From JAZDMK01 sp043800975 (GTDB lineage: Bacteria; Bacteroidota; Bacteroidia; Bacteroidales; JAHJDW01), in the NCBI GenBank assembly GCA_043800975.1, contig JAZDMK010000151.1, forward strand, positions 1-6,045: a stretch of DNA of 6,045 nucleotides, written 5' to 3'. Made by a program: the position numbers and the translations under genes. Positions within the stretch are counted from its first letter, which is position 1. Every line of letters starts with the position of its first letter. The notes below the pieces were generated by a model. That model ran no database searches. It saw only the letters and a list, made by a program, of their open reading frames with translations, and was not told the DNA's origin. Below are positions 1 to 5,687 of this stretch, piece by piece.

Positions 1-148
1 TTTGTATGGACGTGAGATAATACTTCAATCTGTTACAGGTGGTATTACCTACCTGAATACTAGTCGTCTTGCATGTGGCAATTACATTCTTGAAATGATC
101 AGAGATGGCGTTCCTGTTGGTCGCTACCGGATTGTGAAACATTTATAG
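1..148 (+). CDS. 3' end of a secreted protein with T9SS type A sorting domain (partial)
   Basis: This is the C-terminal 48 residues of a gene that starts left of the window. Codons run from base 2 to the TAG at 146-148. The peptide reads LYGREIILQSV, then GGITYLNTSRL, ACGNYILEMIRDG and ends GRYRIVKHL. A G-x-x at the start of a strand, a short polar linker, an L-x-x-G-x-Y-I-L strand, then a glycine turn and a final basic strand (RIVK) is the usual shape of the type IX secretion system C-terminal sorting domain of Bacteroidota. That domain directs an exported protein through the outer membrane and is then removed. The passenger domain is outside the window, so its function cannot be read. The call rests on the pattern of the domain, not on an alignment. 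Confidence 0.75.
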   Translation, partial: LYGREIILQSVTGGITYLNTSRLACGNYILEMIRDGVPVGRYRIVKHL

Positions 149-203
149 TTTGAAAGTCGGACGTGTCTTTCGGTCCAGCTAATGGTCAGTCAATCGTCCT
201 GCA

Positions 204-220
204 TCTCCCCTGCGGGGAGA
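204..220. repeat. Perfect short hairpin, possible terminator of the sorting-domain gene
   Basis: The arms tctcccc (204-210) and ggggaga (214-220) are perfectly complementary with a 3-base loop tgc. It begins 56 bases after the stop codon of the left-edge gene. No clear T-run follows (ctatatggtttt), so termination by this hairpin is plausible but not clear. It could equally belong to a dispersed palindromic repeat together with the elements at 251-318. Confidence 0.5.
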
Positions 221-250
221 CTATATGGTTTTGTGAAATAATGAAACTCC

Positions 251-318
251 CTGCCGCAAGCAGCGGGGTATCCAAATCTCCCAACGCACAGGAGAAAATT
301 ACGCCGCAAGCAGCTGGG
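251..318. repeat. Direct repeat of gccgcaagcagc-n-ggg, REP-like
   Basis: The 12-base word gccgcaagcagc occurs at 253-264 and again at 303-314, exactly 50 bases apart, each followed by GGG after one variable base. The first copy forms a small hairpin ctgc-cgcaa-gcag (251-263) flanked by ccc and gggg. Between the copies is another inverted repeat, tctcc (277-281) with ggaga (291-295). This is noncoding, palindrome-rich sequence between converging genes, as expected for dispersed REP-like elements. Whether it is repeated elsewhere in the genome cannot be seen here. Confidence 0.5.
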
Positions 319-321
319 AAT

Positions 322-355
322 TAGACCCTAAACAGATTATAATTATTCGGGTCTA
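322..355. terminator. Inverted repeat between converging genes, possible terminator of the radical SAM gene
   Basis: The arms tagaccc (322-328) and gggtcta (349-355) are perfect inverted repeats around a 20-base AT-rich loop. The element lies about 33 bases beyond the stop codon of the minus-strand radical SAM gene. The loop is long and there is no strong T-run on either side, so a terminator role is only a guess from position. Together with the palindromes at 204-318 it fills most of the 149-387 gap; no gene is visible there. Confidence 0.35.
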
Positions 356-387
356 CAAACGCACAAGTTGGGTTAAATAATTTGCCA

Positions 388-1479
388 TCACATACATTCG
401 GTTGAATAAGCTTCAGTTCTTCCGGCAATTTCTTCCAGCATTTTTCTGTTTTCGAAAAGCAGGCACGATCCTGAAGTATTATTCATATTACCGACATTTT
501 CGCGTATTTCACGGAAAAAATCGGATTTCAGTACTTGAATATAATTCTTTTCCAGTATATTATCCTTGGCGTAATGACTAAAAGGACATGGCTCTGCCAT
601 GCCATTGGCATTGATATGCAGAAATCCTTTTCCTGCAGCCTCACATATACCATCGATATATTCGTCTGACGGAAAATTGAATGTTGCTAATCCGTTTTCC
701 CGTTTTCGTTTATTTAATTCTATCCGCTTCATTTCATGATCCTTCGCGGTAAGAATATATTCCGTATTCAAACTGAATTCGAAAGGAATATAATCTATTA
801 GATACAAAAACGAAGCTCCGAGGGTTCTTATTGAGGCTGCATATTCCCTCGAAGTGATACTGGAAACATTTAGCCGGGTTGCCATTGTCGAAATGCCAAA
901 TACGATTTTTTCGGACCGCAATAATCCGAACACTGCCTTGAGTTTTTCAGACACCCTTTCACCCCTCCTGTCGGCAGTATGGATGTCTTCTCCCTCGATG
1001 GAAATCACAGGAATTATTTTTCTGTTCTTTTTAAATTGATTAATTATTTCCCTATTGACTAATGTCCCGTTTGTAAACAGAAAGAAAATTCCACGCTGTA
1101 TCCGGCTTAATGCCGGAATAAGCCCTTTGACCGTCAGCGGTTCACCTCCGGCAATGATAAAAACGTAAGTGCCATAGTTCACCATCTGACGGAGGGTTGT
1201 TTCAATTTCTTCTATTGTCAGGGTGCTTTTATTTTTATAGTTCATAGCATAGCATCCCTTGCATGCCAGATTGCAATTCCAGGTCACCGAAAACATACAT
1301 AGCGCTGGAATTCCAACCTGATTGGCTGTTTGTTGCCGTTTTCTGTTCTTTTCATTGTCAGCAATAGTTCTATACAGCTGTATTGCATCGTTGATTTTAC
1401 GAAAAGAAGGAGTTCCGCTGAAAACCGACCTCAGGGTACGTTTTCTCAGATATTTTTGAAAAAGTGTAATGTTTTCCAT
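388..1479 (-). CDS. Radical SAM protein with SPASM/twitch-like cysteine tail
   Basis: This 363-residue cytoplasmic enzyme carries the radical SAM cluster motif CNLACKGC at residues 69-76 (C-x3-C-x2-C), followed by YAMNY. The S-adenosylmethionine-contacting GGEP is at 111-114, and ISIEG with a downstream DRRG lies at about 159-173, as in COG0535-type members. The C-terminal part has further cysteines at 279, 298 (in EPCPFS), 339 and 362, which suggests at least one auxiliary iron-sulfur cluster of the SPASM or twitch kind, though the spacing is not the classic seven-cysteine SPASM set. The substrate is unknown; no precursor-peptide gene is seen nearby. An in-frame TTG two codons upstream (1485) is possible, but the ATG at 1479 is preferred. 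No promoter was found in the short gap from the DUF4349-like gene upstream, so co-transcription is likely. The family call is firm; the reaction is not known. Confidence 0.92.
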   Translation of the reverse strand: MENITLFQKYLRKRTLRSVFSGTPSFRKINDAIQLYRTIADNEKNRKRQQTANQVGIPALCMFSVTWNCNLACKGCYAMNYKNKSTLTIEEIETTLRQMVNYGTYVFIIAGGEPLTVKGLIPALSRIQRGIFFLFTNGTLVNREIINQFKKNRKIIPVISIEGEDIHTADRRGERVSEKLKAVFGLLRSEKIVFGISTMATRLNVSSITSREYAASIRTLGASFLYLIDYIPFEFSLNTEYILTAKDHEMKRIELNKRKRENGLATFNFPSDEYIDGICEAAGKGFLHINANGMAEPCPFSHYAKDNILEKNYIQVLKSDFFREIRENVGNMNNTSGSCLLFENRKMLEEIAGRTEAYSTECM

Positions 1480-1514
1480 ATTCAAAGTAAAATTAAATTA
1501 AATATTGTACTTTC

Positions 1515-2258
1515 CTAGCTGCCAAGAGTAATTTTAATCTTATGCGGATACTGTAGTAAAGAACCGGCAAAATGATACCGTCTTTCCAGATCGCGCACTT
1601 CCGCGCGTGCATTATTAAATCCTTCCAGAGTTTCGATGTATGCCGGATCGTCCGGGGCCAGAAGCTTTAACCTGTTTTCGTAAGCGCTGCATATATCCCG
1701 CGCAAAAACCAGGTCTGTGGTAATTGAGGCGGTATCCACTTCCTTGCTGGCATCAATTGTCTTGACTGTTTTGGCTGAAATATGCCCCAGGTTTGCTAAT
1801 TGCCGGTCAAAACTTTTAAAACCGTTTTCATCCGCCATAACTTCGTAGATGATCTGTGCAGTACCGGTTCCGCTTTTTGTTTCACTCAGGGATACCAGCA
1901 CGCAATCCAGACTGTCCCCGAGATTCAGTAATCCTTTACGGGCAATTTCATATCCACCCGGCGCATACATTGAAGCTTCAAGTTGTTTGGAAAGGAGTTT
2001 TACCTGCGCCCTGCAATTGACGAGTGGGCTGATGGTTACTAAGAAAATCAAAAGCAGTAATCCGATTTTCCTTAGTGCAACCTGTTTTTCCCGAGTACAT
2101 GTATCGGGTTTGGTAATAATGCAGTTGGTTTTATCTGATCTTGGCGTTTCCTGCTGTGCGAGGAAGCTCAGAGAAAAAAACACGGAAGGCCAGGGTTCGG
2201 AGTATTGATTCCGGCGTTTCTCCCCGGGATTTTTTTGGATATGAGTTGTAGTTTTCAT
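1515..2258 (-). CDS. Membrane-anchored DUF4349-like protein with unusual N-terminal extension
   Basis: This is a 247-residue protein of unknown function. A hydrophobic segment at residues 64-80 (KIGLLLLIFLVTISPLV) is preceded by basic residues and looks like a signal peptide or anchor; the NC-RAQ after it could be a cleavage region but is a poor lipobox. The remainder fits the DUF4349 pattern: a strand (AQIIYEVMADE, 134-144), a helix FKSFDRQLANLGHI, a strand with D-T, then a charged helical hairpin or coiled coil at about 182-230 (ARDICSAYENRLKLL, ARAEVRDLERRY) and a closing strand HKIKITL at 239-245. The oddity is that 60 polar residues precede the hydrophobic segment, and no ATG, GTG or TTG lies between the first Met and that segment. 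It is followed closely by the radical SAM gene on the same strand. The DUF4349 call comes from the pattern of strands and coiled coil, so it is moderate. Confidence 0.7.
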   Translation of the reverse strand: MKTTTHIQKNPGEKRRNQYSEPWPSVFFSLSFLAQQETPRSDKTNCIITKPDTCTREKQVALRKIGLLLLIFLVTISPLVNCRAQVKLLSKQLEASMYAPGGYEIARKGLLNLGDSLDCVLVSLSETKSGTGTAQIIYEVMADENGFKSFDRQLANLGHISAKTVKTIDASKEVDTASITTDLVFARDICSAYENRLKLLAPDDPAYIETLEGFNNARAEVRDLERRYHFAGSLLQYPHKIKITLGS

Positions 2259-2294
2259 GGTTTGGAATGATTAAGTGGGTTATTGTGGAAATAA

Positions 2295-2323
2295 GTGTGC
2301 GGCGGCCGCAGGCCGCTGCACAC
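2295..2323 (-). terminator. Strong GC-rich hairpin after the CsgG-like gene
   Basis: Arms gtgtgcggcggcc (2295-2307) and ggccgctgcacac (2311-2323) pair over 13 positions around the loop gca, with a single G-T pair on the plus-strand version and the corresponding A-C mismatch on the minus strand. On the minus strand it starts 18 bases after the stop codon of the CsgG-like gene and is followed by TTATTT, so it may end or attenuate that transcript before the DUF4349-like gene. The T-run is short, and the better pairing is in the plus-strand RNA, so a palindromic repeat is an alternative reading. Confidence 0.45.
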
Positions 2324-2340
2324 TGAACTTGCAGGATTTA

Positions 2341-3459
2341 TTATCTTTTCCGGGAATTGTACCCAAACGAAGCGCCTACCCGGAACCCGTTACAGGACGG
2401 AATAAAGTACACGTTTACGGGAATATTCATGTTGCCGGACTTGAAGGTTTTACCGGCAGCAAATACAAATGCCGTTGCAAGGTGATATGTTCCGCGGCTG
2501 TCTATACGGGTAATAATTGTATTGGGGTTTGGCAGGCTATCTGTCCACTCCTGTGAAAGATGCCAATGCCCGTCTGACCACCATCCGCTTGCTGTCTTGC
2601 TCACTGTAATCTGTGGGCCAAAGGCAAACTCCCATCCATGCCGGTTATTCCTTAAACCATTCATGAAAGTAAAACTGGGTACGCACAGACCCTGGTCAAG
2701 ACCGGAAACCATCGGGATGAATTCAAACAAGGCCTGAAAGTTGCCCTCGTTAAGATACTGCTGTTCAAATTGGTATCCAAAAGTGAACAACACGGGATAA
2801 ATACCAAATCCGCCTTGTGACTTCGGGCTGGACATATATTCCGCGGTTTTGCCTGTAAGCATGGTTACACCAGTACGGGGACCTGTGGCATTAAGCACTT
2901 CTGCATGCGGGTTGTTTATAGCATTATCATAATCAAACTGCTTGGTAAGCTTAGTGCGGAGATTCTGATCTACCTTGCGGTCAACGAGTTCGTTGAGGGT
3001 AATATTCACCATACTGCCAACTTCAGAAGAAATTGGAAGGAATTCAACAGAATGTGATTTCAGCGTTTCTTCTTTCTTCACGTCAAGAATCTTCATGGTA
3101 ACATATATTTTTCCTCCCATAGATTCGACCGTTCCATACACCATAAGGTCAGCTCCGATGGTTTTTCCGATTTCCAGCAAACAAAGCTTACTGTTGCAAT
3201 TTGGATTGATGTTCTTTGAAGTGATGAAATACTGCATGTCAAATTTGTCAATTACAGCAAACGTATCTAATTTTTCGATTTCCATGCGCACCAGATTGCC
3301 CATGGTTTCACTGTTGTAGTTAGTTACATTGGTGTAAACATTCAGTACGCCCAGTTTTCTCTGAGCAAATACATTTGAATAAAATAATGTAATCATAATA
3401 GCAGCTAATGAGAAGCAGCGTATTACATTATTCGCGGTGTTGTGATGATTTGTTTTCAT
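2341..3459 (-). CDS. Exported CsgG/TolB-N-like protein with beta-rich C-terminal domain
   Basis: This 372-residue protein begins with a signal peptide (CFSLAAIMITLFYSNVFAQ, residues 15-33), likely cut after FAQ. Residues 34-140 resemble the CsgG/FlgO/TolB N-terminal fold: a first strand KLGVLNVYTN, a helix with ETMGNLVRMEIEKLDTFAVID, a cysteine pair (C88, C93) before the helix LLEIGKTIGADLMVYGTV, and paired strands GKIYVTMKILDVKKEE. Such domains are periplasmic or outer-membrane associated and often help assemble envelope complexes. From about 195 on, the sequence is rich in glycine and aromatic residues in alternating strands (for example ALFEFIPMV, WEFAFGPQITVSK, TYHLATAFVFAAGK, NGFRVGASFGY), like an outer-membrane beta-barrel or beta-sandwich, but it ends NSRKR rather than in an aromatic residue. 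The start is the ATG of MKTNHH, 37 bases downstream of a strong promoter match. The specific role is unknown. Confidence 0.75.
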   Translation of the reverse strand: MKTNHHNTANNVIRCFSLAAIMITLFYSNVFAQRKLGVLNVYTNVTNYNSETMGNLVRMEIEKLDTFAVIDKFDMQYFITSKNINPNCNSKLCLLEIGKTIGADLMVYGTVESMGGKIYVTMKILDVKKEETLKSHSVEFLPISSEVGSMVNITLNELVDRKVDQNLRTKLTKQFDYDNAINNPHAEVLNATGPRTGVTMLTGKTAEYMSSPKSQGGFGIYPVLFTFGYQFEQQYLNEGNFQALFEFIPMVSGLDQGLCVPSFTFMNGLRNNRHGWEFAFGPQITVSKTASGWWSDGHWHLSQEWTDSLPNPNTIITRIDSRGTYHLATAFVFAAGKTFKSGNMNIPVNVYFIPSCNGFRVGASFGYNSRKR

Positions 3460-3500
3460 GGCTTTTGGTTTTTAGGGTTGATAATAAATGATTGATGAAA

Positions 3501-3531
3501 CAAAACTACACCCACCCAGGACGGAAACAAA
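3501..3531 (-). promoter_or_regulatory. Bacteroidota-type promoter for the CsgG-like gene
   Basis: On the minus strand the sequence reads TTTG (3531-3528), 19 bases, then TAGTTTTG (3508-3501). That matches the Bacteroidota consensus TTTG-N19-TAnnTTTG at every fixed position and with the exact spacing. A start of transcription a few bases past 3501 would give a leader of about 35-40 bases before the ATG at 3459. This is the best promoter in the window. Confidence 0.8.
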
Positions 3532-3568
3532 ACGGAAAACCGCTACGCTCCTTTGCTATTAAGCATTC

Positions 3569-3655
3569 TGCGCAAAACGCATCACTTTTCTCAATACGCA
3601 ATTCTAATATTTGCATTTTTTGCAAATTCGTGTTGGTTATTTGCGTAAATTGCAA
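3569..3655. promoter_or_regulatory. Array of TGCR-N5-YGCA palindromes, probable operators
   Basis: Three elements share the plan TGCR, five bases, YGCA: TGCG-CAAAA-CGCA at 3569-3581, TTGCA-TTTTT-TGCAA at 3611-3625 (part of a perfect 7-bp inverted repeat 3609-3627) and TTGCG-TAAAT-TGCAA at 3641-3655. The last two sit in an 18-base direct repeat (3608-3625 and 3638-3655) matching at 14 of 18 positions, 30 bp apart, so on the same face of the helix. A lone half-site CGCAA lies at 3597-3601. The third palindrome overlaps the -33 element of the plus-strand promoter, so binding there could block transcription of the HTH regulator gene. That the regulator itself binds is inference. Confidence 0.6.
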
Positions 3656-3669
3656 CCATTTTAGTTCTG
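3640..3669 (+). promoter_or_regulatory. Putative promoter of the HTH regulator gene
   Basis: TTTG at 3640-3643 and TAGTTCTG at 3662-3669 (one mismatch to TAnnTTTG) are separated by 18 bases, close to the Bacteroidota promoter plan of 19. The predicted leader to the ATG at 3695 is about 20 bases. The -33 element lies inside the operator-like palindrome 3641-3655. Confidence 0.5.
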
Positions 3670-3694
3670 TTGTAGTAAAAAATGCCACAAAAAA

Positions 3695-4696
3695 ATGAGC
3701 GAAACTAACTCCAATCTTATGCAGGAGGCATTTATTGAAATGCTTCGTACCGCCCTCCCGCCGAACCATTCGCTGGTTAACGAATTGTCCGATTTGCTGG
3801 ATATCAGTACCGATAGCTCCTATCGCCGGATACGCTGTGAAACCGAGTTCACCCTCAGTGAAATTGTCAAACTATCGGGCCATTTTCACATTTCTTTTGA
3901 TGGATTGTGCGCTGCAGAAACAGGAACTGTGCACTTTCGCTATAACCTCCTTGACCAAAAACCTGAAAGCCTGCGAAAATATCTTGAAAGTATCCGCAAC
4001 GACCTCAGACATATCCATGATGCAAGGGAACGTAACGTGATTTATGCAGCCGAGGATATTCCGCTGTTTTATCTTTTCTTAGTTCCGGGCCTGGCCCATT
4101 TCAAGTTCTTCTACTGGATGAAATCAGTACTCAATGTACCTGAACTGGAAAACATGAAATATAAGCCGGAATTTGCCAGCGATTTGATTGGTGATCTCGG
4201 TAAGGAAATTCTTGATTTGTATATGGGGGTACCCTCTGTGGAGATATGGAACGATACCACAATCAGCAGCTTGCTGAAGCAGATTGAATTCTACCACGAA
4301 TCCGGTCTTTTTAATACTACAGGGGAAGCAATGCAGGTTTGCGAAGATCTGCTTTCATTGCTCGGACATATACAAAAAATGGCAGAAACTTCTTCAAAAT
4401 CAGGGAAAGAAGGGGTCGCCCGGAATTTCACCTTATATAATAGCGATGTTGATATCGGTAACATTTGCATTCTTGCCAAAGCCGGAAAGTCACGATTTGT
4501 GTTTATCAGGCACAGTACATTTAACACGTTGGTAACCTCAAATCCTGTTTTTTGCAGCGAAACGGAACAATGGCTCGAAGGCCTGTTAATAAAATCCACG
4601 CTTATCAGCGGGGTGTCCGAAAAACACAGGAACAGATTCTTCAGGACCATTTCAACCCGGGTAGGAAAACTTAATGAAAAGATTTCGCAGCAATAG
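3695..4696 (+). CDS. BetR-like helix-turn-helix transcriptional regulator
   Basis: This is a 333-residue cytoplasmic protein with no signal peptide. Residues 27-71 (LVNELSDLLDISTDSSYRR, then TLSEIVKLSGHFHISFDGL) match the BetR-type DNA-binding helix-turn-helix found in many Bacteroidota regulators: an ISxDSxYRRIR recognition region followed by a TLxE helix and an ISxD-L turn. The family often has RGE after YRRI; here it is RCE. The remaining 260 residues have no recognised domain; they are helical with hydrophobic patches (PLFYLFLVPGLAHFKFFYW, 123-141) and a conserved-looking tail (CILAKAGKSRFVFIRHSTFNT), possibly a sensing or dimerising region. The gene is divergent from the envelope genes and has its own promoter with overlapping palindromes, so self-control is likely. 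The start follows AAAAA at 3690-3694 and no Shine-Dalgarno is needed in this phylum. Regulator is firm; its targets are unknown. Confidence 0.85.
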   Translation: MSETNSNLMQEAFIEMLRTALPPNHSLVNELSDLLDISTDSSYRRIRCETEFTLSEIVKLSGHFHISFDGLCAAETGTVHFRYNLLDQKPESLRKYLESIRNDLRHIHDARERNVIYAAEDIPLFYLFLVPGLAHFKFFYWMKSVLNVPELENMKYKPEFASDLIGDLGKEILDLYMGVPSVEIWNDTTISSLLKQIEFYHESGLFNTTGEAMQVCEDLLSLLGHIQKMAETSSKSGKEGVARNFTLYNSDVDIGNICILAKAGKSRFVFIRHSTFNTLVTSNPVFCSETEQWLEGLLIKSTLISGVSEKHRNRFFRTISTRVGKLNEKISQQ

Positions 4697-4718
4697 CACA
4701 TTATGTCATTAAGTGGCT

Positions 4719-4726
4719 TATTTTTG
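4719..4726 (+). promoter_or_regulatory. -7 element upstream of the DUF3108/TapB-like gene
   Basis: TATTTTTG at 4719-4726 fits the Bacteroidota -7 box TAnnTTTG, and the ATG follows 22 bases later. No TTTG was found at the expected -33 position, so this may be a weak promoter or a chance match in AT-rich sequence. The gap after the regulator gene is only 51 bases, so read-through is also possible. Confidence 0.45.
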
Positions 4727-4747
4727 TGCTTCAATAATTTTAAAACT

Positions 4748-5446
4748 ATGAAAACACAATTGATTATTCTCCCCGTACTCTTTTTTGTATTTAGCTCCGC
4801 CATGGCACAGGATTGTCAGACTTATTTCCCATTTACCAAAGGAGCCCGGCTGGAATATACTGATTATGACGGCAAAGACAAAGAATCCGGAACACACACT
4901 ATGATCGTACAGGAAATTTCAAACACCGCCGGTTATACCGATGCCAAAGTAGCATTTACCAGCAAGGATGACAAAATGAAGGAAGCTGCTAAATCGGAAT
5001 ACCTGATGCGCTGTAAAGGCAACGAATTCTTCTTTGATATGAAAAGTTTTACTGCCTCAGCCATGGAAGGTTTTAAGGATATGCAGATAGAGGCTCAGGC
5101 TTCGTACCTCACCTACCCTGCCAATATGACGGTAGGTACCGCACTTCCGGATGGTGAAATGGTTATGACAATCTCACAGAACGGAACGGTATTTTCAACC
5201 ATGACCTCAAAAGTATTGAACCGCAAGGTAGCTGCAACTGAAACCATCACTACTCCCGCCGGCACATTCGAGTGCCTGAAAATTACCTTTGACGTGGAAA
5301 TGGTAGCTAAAACAATGGGACTCCCTTCTACCACCCAAACCAGCGGCATTGAATGGATTGCAAAAGGTATCGGAACAGTTAAGTCAGAAACCTACATGAA
5401 AAACGGGAAAAAAGCCGGATACTCGCTGCTGACAAAGAAAAGCTGA
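4748..5446 (+). CDS. Exported DUF3108/TapB-like protein
   Basis: This 232-residue protein has a signal peptide (MKTQLIILPVLFFVFSSAMA, residues 1-20), probably cut before QD. The mature part starts DCQTYFPFTKGARLEYTDYD (22-41), the form of Bacteroidota TapB/DUF3108-type proteins, where a polymer of beta strands folds over a hydrophobic core. Near the C-terminus, TPAGTFECLKITF (169-181) and EWIAKGIGTVKSETYMKNG (202-220) repeat the characteristic PAGxFxCxKI and KGxGxVKxExY signatures. These proteins are secreted or periplasmic and of unknown biochemical function. A longer reading from 4703 adds 15 residues, but the ATG at 4748 is chosen because it starts the signal peptide directly. It lies just downstream of the HTH regulator gene. 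The family name is from the motif pattern, not a search. Confidence 0.8.
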   Translation: MKTQLIILPVLFFVFSSAMAQDCQTYFPFTKGARLEYTDYDGKDKESGTHTMIVQEISNTAGYTDAKVAFTSKDDKMKEAAKSEYLMRCKGNEFFFDMKSFTASAMEGFKDMQIEAQASYLTYPANMTVGTALPDGEMVMTISQNGTVFSTMTSKVLNRKVAATETITTPAGTFECLKITFDVEMVAKTMGLPSTTQTSGIEWIAKGIGTVKSETYMKNGKKAGYSLLTKKS

Positions 5447-5622
5447 GCCATTGGTTTCGGCGAATCAAGTATTTTTCATATTTCCCTTTGACTATCAATC
5501 TACAGAGCATTTCGAATATTCTGACCCTGTTTACCGTACTGTTCCAAGAGTAATCTGGTTGTCCTTTTTTGTCACGGAAAATCATTTTGTGTTGTATTCT
5601 TGATATTTACGAATTTTCTGTT
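5447..5622. other. Intergenic region, no supported gene
   Basis: Between the DUF3108/TapB-like gene and the promoter of the PKD gene there is about 175 bases without a supported gene. It is open on both strands for a good stretch (minus strand from a start at 5585, plus strand from 5447 to the TGA at about 5601), but neither reading looks like a known protein and neither has a good start context. No convincing terminator hairpin was found; the T6 run near 5565-5572 has no clear stem before it. Confidence 0.5.
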
Positions 5623-5630
5623 TATATTTG
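5599..5630 (+). promoter_or_regulatory. Putative promoter of the PKD protein gene
   Basis: TATATTTG at 5623-5630 is an exact -7 box. CTTG at 5599-5602 lies 20 bases before it and keeps three of four -33 bases. The expected leader is about 50 bases before the ATG at 5688. Confidence 0.6.
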
Positions 5631-5687
5631 TGGCTTGTTCTTCGGGATTTATTTCAGGTAACAAATCTCAATTAGACACCCTGTACT

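Noticed and set aside
251..318. CRISPR-like array
   Set aside because: Only two copies of a 12-base word, with no further repeat units and no cas gene nearby.
1480..1485. TTG start two codons before the chosen start of the radical SAM gene
   Set aside because: The ATG at 1479 is a stronger start and the protein is otherwise the same.
1849..2208. Plus-strand reading frame (119 residues) inside the DUF4349-like gene
   Set aside because: It is the antisense of a supported gene and has no domain features of its own.
388..2258. RiPP (modified peptide) cluster built on the radical SAM gene
   Set aside because: No short precursor gene, no leader-binding domain and no transporter or protease is seen beside it.
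3492..3698. Small plus-strand reading frame (68 residues) in the divergent region
   Set aside because: It runs through the promoters and palindromes, overlaps the start of the regulator gene, and its product has no domain or signal peptide.
3506..3769. Minus-strand reading frame (87 residues) opposite the regulator start
   Set aside because: It overlaps the promoter region and the start of a well-supported gene, and its sequence is unlike a protein family.
4703..4747. Upstream ATG giving 15 more residues for the DUF3108/TapB-like protein
   Set aside because: The added residues precede a complete signal peptide, and the -7 promoter box lies inside them.
5379..5585. Minus-strand reading frame (68 residues) over the end of the DUF3108/TapB-like gene
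   Set aside because: It overlaps a supported gene on the other strand and lacks a promoter or recognisable domain; kept only as a question in the spacer finding.
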